Below, piece after piece: positions 36,601 to 48,600 of a DNA stretch of 64,000 nucleotides (its first letter is position 1; each line of letters begins with the position of its first letter). Below the pieces are notes generated by a model that had not been told where the DNA came from, did not search any database, and worked only from the letters and a program-made list of their open reading frames with translations. The DNA is taken from the NCBI GenBank assembly GCA_949128115.1, contig OX421966.1, forward strand, positions 2,046,001 to 2,110,000, given 5' to 3'. Made by a program: the position numbers and the translations under genes. Source of the DNA: Anaspis maculata. Taxonomy: Eukaryota; Arthropoda; Insecta; Coleoptera; Scraptiidae.

Positions 36601-39600
36601 ATCCAAAGACTCAAAAACAATCGCCGACAGCGACTCATTACTGGAATACCGGCTTCATGGGCTTGAAAATAATCGCCGGAGGCGATTGAGTACAAGAATT
36701 TTCTTCAAGGACTCGAAAGAGATTTCTGGGGACAACTGAGTGGAAGATCTTTTTTTCAAAGTATCGAAGAAAATCACCAAAGGCTATTGAGTACAAAAGC
36801 TTCTTTTCCAGGACTCAAAGAATTTTGCTAGATGAAAGTGAGTACAGGATTTCTATCCAAAGACTCAAAAACAATCGCCAACAGCGACTTAGTACTGAAA
36901 TACCCGCTTCATGGGCTCAAAAATAATCGCCAGAGGCGATTGAGTCTGAGAATTTTTTTCAAGAACTCGAAAGAGATTTTAGGGGACAACTGAGTAGTCG
37001 ATATTTAGTCTGAAGTCTCAAAGAAAATTATCAAAAGCTATTGAGTACAAGAGCTTCTCTTTCAGGACTCGAAGAATTTTTCTAGATGAAAATGAGTGCA
37101 GGATTTCTATCCAAAGACTCAAAAAAAATCGCCAACAGCGACTCAGTACTGAAATACCGGCTTCATGGGCTCAAAAAACATCGCCGGAGGCGGTTGAGTA
37201 CAGGAATTTTCTTCAAGGACTCGAAAGAGATTCTCTGGGGACAACTGAGTGAATGAGCTTTATTTTGAAGTCACAAAGAAAATCATCGAAGACTATAGAG
37301 TGCAAGACCTCCTCGTTCAGGACTCAAAGAATTTTTCTAGATAAAAGTGAGTACAGGAACTCTATCCAAAGACTTGAAAACACTCGTCAACAGCGACTCA
37401 GTACTGGAATACTGGCTTTGTGGGCTTAAAAATAATCGCCGGAGGCGATTGAGTACAAGAATTATCTTCAACGACTCGAAAGAGATTTCTGGAAACAACT
37501 GAGTGGATAATCTTTATTTTAAAGTCTCAAAGAAAATCACCGAAAGCTATTGAATACAAGAGCTTCTCTTCCAGAACTCATAGAATTTTTCTAGGGCTCA
37601 AAGATAATCGCCGGAGGCGATTGAGTACAAGAATTTCCTTCAAGGACTCGAAAGAGATCTTCGGGGACAACTGAGTGAATGATCTTCATTTCAAAGTCTC
37701 GAAGAAAATCACGAAGGCTATTGAATACAGAAGCTTCTTTTTCAGGACTCAAATAATTTTTCTAGGGCTCAAAAATAATCGCCGGAAGCGATTGAGTACA
37801 AGAATTTCCTTCAAGGACTTGGAAGAAATTTTTGGAGACAACTGAGTAAATGATCTTTATTTTGAAGTCACAAAGAAAATCATCGAAGACTATAGAGTGC
37901 AAGACCTCCTCGTTCAGGACTCAAAGAATTTTTCTAGATAAAAGTGAGTACAGGAACTCTATCCAAAGACTTGAAAACAATCGTCAACAGCGACTCAGTA
38001 CTGGAACTGGCTTTGTGGGTTAAAAAATAATCGCCGGAGGCGATTGAGTACAAGAATTATCTTCAACGACTCGAAAGAGATTTCTGGAAACAACTGAGTG
38101 GATGATCTTTATTTTAAAGTCTCAAAGAAAATCACCGAAGGCTATTGAATACAAGAGCTTCTCTTCCAGAACTCATAGAATTTTTTTAGGGCTCAAAGAT
38201 AATCGCCGGAGGCGATTGAGTACAAGAATTTCCTTCAAGGACTCGAAAGAGATTTTCGGGGACAACTGAGTGAATGATCTTCATTTGAAAGTCTCAAGGA
38301 ATCACGAAGGCTATTGAAAACAGGAGCTTTTCTTTCAGGACTCAAAGAATTCTTCTAGGGCTCAAAAATAATCGCCGGACGTGATTGAGTACAAGAATTT
38401 CCTTCAAGAACGAGAGATTTTTGGGGACATCTGAGTGGATGATCCTCATTGTAAATTCTCAAAGAAAGTCACCGGAGGCAATTGAATAATGGAGCTCCTC
38501 TCTCAGGACTCAAAGAATTTTTCCAGGGCTCAAAAATAATCGCCGGATGCGATTGAGTACAAGAATTTTCTTCAAGGACTCGAAAGAGATCTTTGGAGAC
38601 TACCGAGTGGATGATCTTCATTCGAAAGTCTCAAATAAAATCACCGAAGGCTATTGAATACAAGAGCTTCTCTTTTAGGACTCAAAGAATTTTTCTAGGG
38701 CTCAAAAATAATCGCCGGAGGCGATTGAGTACATGAATTTCTTTCAAGAACTCGAAAAAGATTTTTGGGGAAAACTGAGTGGATGATCTTCATTTTAAAG
38801 TCTCAAAGAAAGTCACCGAAGGCTATTGAATACAAGAGCGTCTCTTTCAGGACTCAACGAATTTTTCTAGGGCTCAAAAATAATCGCCGGAGGCGATTGA
38901 GTAAAAGAATTTCTTTCAAGGACTCGAAAGAGATTTTTGGGGACAGCTAAGTGGATGATCCCCATTTTAAAGTCTCAAAGAAAATCACCGAAGGCTACTG
39001 AATACAAGAGTTTCTCTTTCAGGACCCAAAGAATTTTTCTGAGGCTCAAAAATAATCGCCGGAGGCGATTGAGTACAAGAATTTCCTTCAAAGACTCGAA
39101 AGAGATTTTTGGAGACAACTGAGTGGATGATCTTTATTTTAAAGTCTCAAAGAAAATCACCGAAGGCTACTGAATACAAGAGTTTCTCTTTCAGGACTCA
39201 TAGAATTTTTGTTAGGGCTCAAAGATAATCGCCGGAGGCGATTGAGTACAAGAATTTCCTTCAAGGACTCGAAAGAGATCTTCGGGGACAACTGAGTGAA
39301 TGATCTTCATTCAAAAGTCTTAAAGAAAATCACGGAGGCTATTGAATACAGAAGCCTCTTTTTCAGGACTCAAAGAATTTTTCTAGGGCTCAAAAATAAT
39401 CGCCGGAGGCGATTGAGTACAAGAATTTCCTTCAAGGACTTGGAAGAAATTTTTGGAGACAACTGAGTGGATGATCTTTATTTTAAAGTCTCGAAGAAAA
39501 TCACCGAAGGCTATTGATTGCAAGATCTTCTCTTTCAGGACTCATAAAATTTTTCTAGGGCTCAAAAATGATCGCCGGAGGCGATTGAGTACAAGAATTT

Positions 39601-41560
39601 TCTTCAAGGACTCGAAAGAGATTTTCGGGGACAACTGAGTGAATGATCTTCATTTGAAAGTCTCAAGGAATCACGAAGGCTATTGAAAACAGGAGCTTTT
39701 CTTTCAGGACTCAAAGAATTCTTCTAGGGCTCAAAAATAATCGCCGAACGTGATTGAGTACAAGAATTTCCTTCAAGAACGAGAGATTTTTGGGGACATC
39801 TGAGTGGATGATCCTCATTGTAAATTCTCAAAGAAAGTCACCGGAGGCAATTGAATAATGGAGCTCCTCTCTCAGGACTCAAAGAATTTTTCCAGGGCTC
39901 AAAAATAATCGCCGGATGCGATTGAGTACAAGAATTTTCTTCAAGGACTCGAAAGAGATCTTTGGAGACTACCGAGTGGATGATCTTCATTCGAAAGTCT
40001 CAAATAAAATCACCGAAGGCTATTGAATACAAGAGCTTCTCTTTTAGGACTCAAAGAATTTTTCTAGGGCTCAAAAATAATCGCCGGAGGCGATTGAGTA
40101 CATGAATTTCTTTCAAGAACTCGAAAAAGATTTTTGGGGAAAACTGAGTGGATGATCTTCATTTTAAAGTCTCAAAGAAAGTCACCGAAGGCTATTGAAT
40201 ACAAGAGCGTCTCTTTCAGGACTCAACGAATTTTTCTAGGGCTCAAAAATAATCGCCGGAGGCGATTGAGTAAAAGAATTTCTTTCAAGGACTCGAAAGA
40301 GATTTTTGGGGACAGCTAAGTGGATGATCCCCATTTTAAAGTCTCAAAGAAAATCACCGAAGGCTACTGAATACAAGAGTTTCTCTTTCAGGACTCAAAG
40401 AATTTTTCTGAGGCTCAAAAATAATCGCCGGAGGCGATTGAGTACAAGACTTTCCTTCAAAGACTCGAAAGAGATTTTTGGAGACAACTGAGTGGATGAT
40501 CTTTATTTTAAAGTCTCAAAGAAAATCACCGAAGGCTACTGAATACAAGAGTTTCTCTTTCAGGACTCAAAGAATTTTTCTAGGGCTCCAAAATAATCGC
40601 CGGAGTACGTTTGAGTACAAGAATTCCCTTCAAGGACTCGAAAGAGATTTTTGGGGACAACTGAGTGGATGATCTTCATTTTAAAGTCTCAAAGAAAATC
40701 ACCGAAGTCTATCGAGTAGTAGAGCTTCTCTTTCAGGACTCAAAGAATTTTTCTAGGGCTCAAAAATAATCGCCGGAGGCGATTGAGTACAAGAATTTTC
40801 TTCAAAGACTCGAAAGAGATTCCTGGGGACAACTGAGTGGATGATCTCTATTTTGAAGTCTCAGAGAAAGTCACCGAAGGCTTTTGAGTCCAAGAGCTCT
40901 TCTTCCAAAACTGAAAGAATATTTCTAGATAAAAGTGAGTACAGGATCTCTTTCTAAAGGCTCAATAATAATCGCCGACAGCGACTCAGTACTGGAATAC
41001 CGCTTCATGGGCTCAAAAATAATCGTCAGAGGTGATTCAGTACCAGAAAGTTGCTTCTATGGAACAAAAATAGCTCCTGGAGGCAACTGTATACAATATC
41101 TTCACTGCAAAGACGCAAAGACTCAACGACAAATGCCGAAAGCGGTTCAGTAGAAGAAGACGTTCTTGGACTCAAAAACAATCGCCGGAGTACTACAGAA
41201 TAAAACTGGTACAAGTACTCAGAAACAATCGCCGGAGAAAATTTGGTGCAAGTTCTCTTGCTCCTCTCAAAGGTAATAGCCAAAAAATAGAAACGGCTTT
41301 TCCGGCTCAAAAACACTGGTTGGAGGCTATTGAGTAGAATAGGAAGTAGGAGTTTTTCTGAAGGTGAAACTGAGTTTGCGCCTTCGATCGCCAGACCCAG
41401 AGACAATCGCCAAATGCAAGTCAGAACTAAAAACTGCTGAAAGGGTACAAAAACAATCGTCGAAGGCAATAAGGCATAGGACCTTCACTTCAAAATCTCA
41501 AAGACAATCGCCAACGGTGAAACAGCCCAACAAGACTGCTCTCAGGACTCAATCATCATG
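33690..41560. repeat. About 171-bp tandem array with ATCGCC-GGA-GGCGAT dyad
   Basis: A typical unit in order: GGGCTCAAAAATA, ATCGCCGGAGGCGATTGAGT, ACAAGAATTTTCTTCAAGG, ACTCGAAAGAGATTT, GGGGACAACTGAGTGGATGA, TTTAAAGTCTCAAAGAAAA, TCACCGAAGGCTATTGA, and TTTCAGGACTCAAAGAATTT. The left third (33690-35200) is diverged and the right part (35200-40900) is more uniform. A block of about 965 bp at 38235-39200 is almost identical to 39604-40569 (offset 1,369 bp, eight units). A second block near 37261 recurs at 37858 (offset 597 bp). Open frames of 60-70 codons recur here only because the unit does. Confidence 0.93.
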
Positions 41561-41569
41561 AACGTTCCA

Positions 41570-43158
41570 CTGGAAGTAGGTACTTCAGCATTCATGTGAT
41601 ACCTAACTACCAGAAATTTGATTCAGAAACTTGAAGACTACCGTCAAATAAGATGCGGTATCCAAGAACTCTACATCAGTTCAACACAACCCCTGCTCAT
41701 GGAAATTGTTGCAAGAACCCAGAAGAACGTTTTGAAACCGTTCCACACACTGTGTAATTTATTGAACTTGACCGAGCTTAACCTCAATAATCATACGTAG
41801 TCATGGTCGTAAAAGAAATTGAATCATCAAGTTCACGTGGATAAATTGAACAGATTCAAAACATATTATCGACATTAAAGGTGCTGCCTACATCTCTGGA
41901 AATGATTTAATAGGCAAAAAATTCTGAAATACTGTAACATCGTAGTAGTACAGATTCAAAAATAACCGCGTGTTAATGTCATCTGAAGGCAATATTTACA
42001 TGTTTATGGACACACAAACATACAAGTTCTGTTTCATTATCACTGAAATAACCATTTTATTACCTATTATTATGAAAGCGATATATTTATATCCTTCGAT
42101 TTTGTTTTGCGATTTTCATTGTTTCGTTACAATTTTTCCATTTTCTTCCGTTTGAGTTTCCGTAACAATTTTATAGAGTCATTGTTCATGTCAAGATATT
42201 GATAAAATTGCTAGTTATCACGAAAAGTGAATAAAAACATTGCTAGTTATTCATGTCAAAGGTCATTACGCCAAAAAAAAGCAACAAATAATTTTGTTGT
42301 GTCACGTTACTTTTGAGCAATTTTTTCAAACCCAGCTGCAATCTCTCGAATTTATCAAGTATAATTAAAACTTCATTATATTCAATCAAGTTGATATAAT
42401 ACAAAATAAATAGGTGGGCAAGTACCTAACAGGTTTTGTGAAGACGTAAATAAAAGAAGCATGTGATCTCAAGTCATGTGCTTGTATTATTTCAATGTTA
42501 ACGACATGAATTTTTAATTAAGTGTCCCAAATTAAATTCTCAACAATTAGTTTCGTTAAGAAAAAAAATAGAAGTGCACAAAGAATATCATTTTCTTTTG
42601 TGAACCAATTGAATTGAATCCAGATTGAATTGAACAAGAAGTGAATTATTCAATCAAACTGAATTGATAGCAAGAATTGAGCTGAATAGAATTGGAAATG
42701 TGGAAAAACTTGCGTACCTACCTTTTGAAAAACGGCAGCAGCAAGCTCTTCTTTACGTCGGTGTGTATACAATAGTCCTGCGGCGCTTCCTGTTCCACTC
42801 AACTCCAAAAGGACTCTCAATAATACCAACACAACACGACGTCGCGGTGCCCTGCTGTATACCTTGTGTGTGATATATCTATATTTTGGCCCCCCTGTAA
42901 AGTAGTAGTGTATTAGGTCGTCCTTACTCTGGCACAGTCTTGACAGTAACTAACTTTGTGGTTGTTGTATATCTCTCTCTCGTCCTGGCCGGGCTTTGCT
43001 CGGCTCCTATGTGTTGTTGCGTGTGTTTGTGTGTGGTGTGGAGCTTGTGCTCTCCAACTCGTGGCTTGCTTAGAACTCTCTCAGAGCGGAGAGCAAAGGC
43101 AAGATCGCAACAAATGATTATTCAAAGCGCCGAGATAGAGAGAAATGGAACACACACA
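41570..43158. other. Unique AT-rich stretch, no gene recognised
   Basis: No exon with family similarity was found. The right part (42900-43158) is rich in CTCTCT and TGTGTG patches and lies downstream of the promoter-like signals on the minus strand. Confidence 0.45.
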
Positions 43159-43310
43159 ACTTACTATCATACGCCGTTCAGTCTCTCTACGCTCTCTATA
43201 TCAACTAATAAATTTGTCGCACAGTTTAGAGATAGATACAGACGGAGCAGGCAGATGGAAGCAATGAGTTCTGAGCTCTGAATCCTGCAGGATCGATGGG
43301 AGTATTTATA
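43159..43310 (-). promoter_or_regulatory. Minus-strand core promoter and likely non-coding first exon
   Basis: On the minus strand TATAAATA (43303-43310) is followed by an arthropod-type initiator TCAGA (43277-43281). The TATA start lies about 31 nt before the initiator A, which is the ideal spacing. About 115 nt further a consensus donor GTAAGT (43159-43164) ends a stretch with no long open frame, as for a 5' UTR exon. The next minus-strand acceptor with known coding potential is the one before the globin A start at 28594. If they join, globin A has a first intron of about 14.6 kb filled with the 29.6-41.6 kb arrays. The link is inference. Confidence 0.5.
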
Positions 43311-44299
43311 TTGGAGTTTCAGAGGAGCTGCGAAAAAGAGGGGATTGTCTTTTTTTTTCAGTTTTTTTCTCTGTAACGCTATATTTGGGAATTGAGATAC
43401 AAGCTCAGAAAAAATCGCAATGTAATGGTACAGATAGGTATTGTTGTTCTTGTTGCTGTTACCTTTAGTCTTTGGAGCCAGTTTGATACAAGCTCAAAGC
43501 TCACGAAGAAAAAGTGCTTCATAATGCTAGCAAAATCAGCCTGCAGATGTTCGCAGAATGTAGTTTTATATAAATTTATCGTGCGTAGTACCGCAGATTA
43601 TTATAGATAACAGATCGAATTGTAGATAAAGAACAAGATTTGGTGTCGATTGGATGATTGTAAAAACTTGTAGTGTGTTTACACGTCAAGTGGCTCGGGT
43701 CTGAGACGCATCAGATGAATCAGAACTACTGAACTTATCAAAATTATTAGGTGGTCAGATTTTTTTGTAATATCTTCTCCATGTAAGCATCTTTACTTTC
43801 CCATAACAAAGCTTCCATTTTCGGAGTGACATAAAAAGCCATTATGCATCATAAAGACAACGAAAATTAAAGACATGCTTATGAAAAGCTCGACTTGTGA
43901 ACTTTCGTACGCTAAAAGCTCGTCGCGTGCCGCCGATGAAGATGGAACTTTTGACAATAAAGTTTCTTGAATTAACGAGACGATTCAAAGCCATTAAACT
44001 CGCACGTAAGTCTTGCCATTTGCGTTTAGGGGTTCGTCACGCTATGTTTGTTAAGGAATAAAAATCGGTTGTGTCAACCCAAAACTTCATCGACGATGAG
44101 TAGCAAGGAACGAATGGAAATTTCATCATGGGACGTTCCTTCGGATGGTAACGAGGATAGGAAGTAAGAATTCGAAAAAAAGATTGAAGAATTGAGATAT
44201 TTTCTTCAATGAGAGATTAATTTTGAGCTCAATCATTCAAGTCTGGCCTCGATAAGCTAGGCCCGAGGGGTCAACCACCAGGGCAAATCACTGTACATT
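43311..44299. other. Unique stretch, nothing recognised
   Basis: AT-rich single-copy-looking sequence upstream of the minus-strand promoter. No exon, repeat array or RNA gene was recognised. Confidence 0.4.
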
Positions 44300-44440
44300 T
44301 TCTTGGAAATACTATAGAAATACCTACTATGAAAATACTTGGAAATACATGGAAATACTTGAAAATAGATGGAAATACTATGGAAATACCTGGAAATACT
44401 ATGGGAATACCTGGAAATACTTGTAAATACTTTTCTACTT
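44300..44440 (+). repeat. GGAAATACTAT minisatellite, about 13-16-bp units
   Basis: About nine imperfect units of GGAAATACTATGGAAATACC type. Confidence 0.85.
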
Positions 44441-44514
44441 GGCCATAACTGCCAAAATTTAATTCCCAGTTAAGCCTGTGACAACTACAACAGGTCTCTA
44501 CGTCGTTGTACGCA

Positions 44515-45064
44515 TAACGTATGGTCCGAAAGTTTTGGGAAATTGTTTTAATCTAATAACTTTTTCTGAACAGTCTTTATTTTTCAACTTGATACTGCAA
44601 AAATTAACATCATATATAACAATAACAAATTCATATCCAACATATTGATAATGACAATGGACCATTATCTTCGATGGATTTCAATTTTCTTCTGCCATGT
44701 TCCATAATTCTCCAATGTTATTGAAAAATACGATGCCGTAATTGGTCTGCAGATTCTCATCCTTTGTCGTATACTGTCCTGCTCAATACTTACCAAAAAT
44801 CTTATAGGTATTGGTCGAGCTTGCAGTACATTGGGAGGCAGGAGCCCAGAAAAATTAATCCTGTTGTTGTCCAGAGAATGATCGAGCATGGTAGAAGGAA
44901 ACTGAGTCATCAAAGATAATGGCCCATCTTCAATATGTTGAATATGAATTTGGTATTGCAATAGATCATGTTAGTTTTTGCAATATCAAATTACAAAATT
45001 AAAGCTATCAAAAAAGAGTTATTAGCTTTTAAAAAAATTCCCAAAACTTTCGGACCATACGTTA
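44515..45064. mobile_element. Inverted-repeat element (MITE-like), about 550 bp
   Basis: The left end TAACGTATGGTCCGAAAGTT, continuing TTGGGAA, reappears inverted at 45040-45064 with partial extension (CTAATAACT on both arms). There is no coding capacity. Boundaries are approximate and the element type is inferred. Confidence 0.65.
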
Positions 45065-45699
45065 CACTGCTGGACAAATTAGTAGTCGGTTTAAAGAAAG
45101 GAAGTGCCTCCGTAGCCGGCCCCGGCTTCATGTATTGTAGCCGGAGCCGGCTATTTGCATGGTAACCGGCACTGCGGGCCATCCGTATCGTAGCCGGCAC
45201 CAAGTGGGTGACATAATGCACGTTGCCGGCTTTTCGTTTCGTACCAGGCCTATTTCTTTGCTAGCCGGCAGTGACAAGCTTTGTTTGTTCACCTATTGCA
45301 ACAGTGTTTTGTCGGTCTTAGAAATACTCCAATATCCATGGTAATCAAGAAAACAAACCGCTGTATTCGCTAAATTACGCCGTCCTAACTTTGCGCCTCC
45401 ATCTCCAGTCCGATATTGAGCCGTGAGAAATCATCATGTCAAAAGCTAAAATTCATGAAAATTTGTGATTTCTCTCAGGAGATACAGCAATTTCAATTTA
45501 ACCCAACTTTGCGGCTGTTCCACTTTATTTCGCTCTTTGAAATACAAAATAGACACAGGATGTACACTCGACAGCAAAAAAAGCGCCCACTTGAAATGTG
45601 ACAAAGATGACTATTTGTCTGGCCTGTTCTACCGTAGTAGATTGTAGTAGAGCTGGAGATGAATGAAGCAATGCTGCCCTTGTTATCATTATATTGTCC

Positions 45700-48600
45700 T
45701 TCAATAAACCATTTGAACGTTTAGCAATAAGTGCCGACAGAGACCGGACTCAGCAATTTCCAGTCACAATTTGGCCATTTTCCATCACAATTCAAAAAGT
45801 TCTACCGAAACTTTCCAATTTATACTTTCTAGCAAACAATTTCAACTGATATTTTCAGTGTTTCAGCAATTTTCGACGACAACTTAGCCATTTCCAACCA
45901 AAATCGAACAAGTTTAAGCAAAATATGCTTCTTGGCAACAATTCAGCATGACTTGATGAAAATTTGAAAAAATGTTTTGCAGAAATTCAGCGAGCTCTAG
46001 CTGGAGCTAAGCAATTCGCATTAACAATTTACTAATTGTCAAGAAGACTTTGAAACGTTCCAGCAATTTCTAGCTACAAATTAGCAATTCTAAATAAAAA
46101 TTCAGTCGGTATGAACAAAAATTCAGCAATGCCTAGATACAGTTTAGTACTTTTCAACCAAAAGTAGCAATTTTTTTTCGATACAGTCAAGCCATTCTCA
46201 ATCGAAGTTTTGCAAGCTTCGGCAAAATTCAAGAATGATTATGAACAATCGACCATTTATTTTCAATCGATCGATTTTGCAGCAACTTTCAGTGAAATTC
46301 AGCATTTTGCGGCAATTTTAAGCAACAGTTTAGCGATTTTTAACCAACGATTCAGCAAGATTCAGCAATATTCAACAAAAGTAATCAGATTCTAGCTACA
46401 ATCCATCAAATTTCGCTCATGAGTTAGCAAGTTTCAGCAAATAATGAACAATTTTCAGCACCACTCGAACAATGAGACAAAAGCAACAAACAAAAAAGTT
46501 TTCGGTGTTAATCACAAATGTGAACAAATTTAGCAAAAACTCAGCAAGTTTGCATCAATGAAGCAATTTTACACATAAATTTGGGATGTTTTAGCAAAGA
46601 TTTAGCAAGTTTCAGCAACAATTTAGCAAACGTTTTGGGAAAATTGTATCAATTCTGAACAAAAAATTCAGATATCTCAACTGGAATTTAGCTACATTTA
46701 TACCTGGCAGTTTTCAGCTATTTTGATTGGAAATTTTTCAGGTAAATTCAGCAATTATTCAGCAAAAATGTGGCAAGTTTCAGTTTAACAATTACCAGCA
46801 AACAACTTACAATTTCCAGCACACTTGAGCAGTGCAACAAAGCAACAAACAAAATGTTTCAATTTGTATCACAAATTAAAAAAAACTTGTAGAAGACACA
46901 AGAACACAAAAAACAAAAAAAACACAAAAACACTTTTTTGTGGAAACACAAAGAAGCAAGAATGTAGCAAGCTTTAGCAGAAGTTTAGCAAGTCAATCAG
47001 CTATTCAGCAACTTTTCAGGAAAACATAATTCTTGACAAAATCTATCATTTTCAACCAAACTTCAGCAAGCTTTAAAAAGTAATTTAACAATTTTGAAAT
47101 TAGCAATTTTTGACGAGGGATTGGCAACTTTTTGCACAATCAACAATTTTCAGTGGTTTCAAAGTTGGCCAACTTTCAGCACAATTCAGCTATTAGCAAA
47201 AAAGTAGCAATGTTAATTGAAACTGGCCAAGCTCTATCATAAATTGGGCAGATTTAAACTGATATTTAACGACTTCTCACGAAAATAGAGCAATTTTGAG
47301 CAATACTTCAGTAAATTTCAGCAAACTAGAGCGATTTTCAGCAACATTTCAACAATTTTCAATCAAAATTCAGCGAATCTGAGCAATTTCAAGGTTTCCA
47401 GAAGAATGCAGCAATTTTTCAGCTCAAATGTAGCAAGTTCAAGTTTTTGCAAGTTTAAGCATCAATGTAGCATATTTCGACATGAATTTAGCATGTCCTA
47501 GCAAAGATTCAGCAGGTAGCATGGAAACATCAGCAATTTTCAGGAACAATCTAGCAATTTCGAATAAACTTTCAGTTAGAAAGTTTTAGCAACAATTGAG
47601 CAAATTTTCAACAAAGTCTAGGAATTCTGAACAAAAACTTAGTTATTTCAACTGGAATTTTGCAAGATTTATATATCTGTTCCAGCAGTTCTGGAAACTG
47701 ATCTGTACGTATCAGTTTCCAGCAATTTTGAATAAAAACGCAATTCTCAACAAGAGTACATCATTCTGATTTAAAACCAAAATTCAACCAAGCAAATTTC
47801 AACAATGTTTAGCAAAACTCGGCAATTTTAAACCAGAACTTGACCATTTTTCAGCACAATCCAGCCTTTGGCAACAAAGTGGCAATGATAATGAAAATTT
47901 AGCAAGCTTTATTATCAACTCAGCAAGTTTAAGTGAATATTTAGCGACTTCTTACAAAGCTGTAGCACTTTTAAGCGATAGTTCCGCAAGTTTGAACAAA
48001 ATTGATCAATTTTCATCAAATATTCAATCATTTTCAATCAAAGTTTAGTGAAGCTGAGCAAATCTCAGCAATTCCCAGAAAAATTCCGCAATTTTTTAGC
48101 ACAGATGTAGCAATTTTCAGCTTTGCAAGTTGCAGTAAACAATTAACAATTACCAGTACATTTGAACAATGCGGTTAAAGCAACAAACAAAAATTTGACA
48201 ACTTTTATCCGAAATGTGTAACTTTTTAGCAACACTGTAGCAAGTTTTAGCTAAAGTTTGGCAAGCTTCAACACCAACTCAGCTATTTTCTCCATAAGTT
48301 TAGTATGTTTTAGCAAATATTCAGTAAGCTTCAGCAAATTTCACTAATTTCCAGCAAAACTCAGCAGATTCAAACTGAAAGTTGGCCGGTATCACCACAA
48401 TCCAACTATTGTAACAAAGTAGCAATTTTGGTCAAAGTTTAGCAAGCTTTTTCATCAATTCAGTAATTTTGAGTGAATATTTAGCCATTTCTAACAAAAA
48501 TATAGCAAGTTTTAGCCATATTCCAGCAAGTTTCAGCGAAACTGAGCAATTTCCAGCAACAATTCCAAATTTTCAATGAAAATTGAGCGAATCCGAGCAA

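Noticed and set aside
38765..40491. Repeated 61-codon frames with near-identical products
   Set aside because: They arise from the 171-bp array and its 1,369-bp block duplication, with no start context or family match.
42940..43281. Plus-strand open frame of 113 codons with a hydrophobic, Cys-rich start
   Set aside because: It overlaps CT/GT-rich simple sequence and the minus-strand promoter and 5' UTR signals. No recognisable domain.
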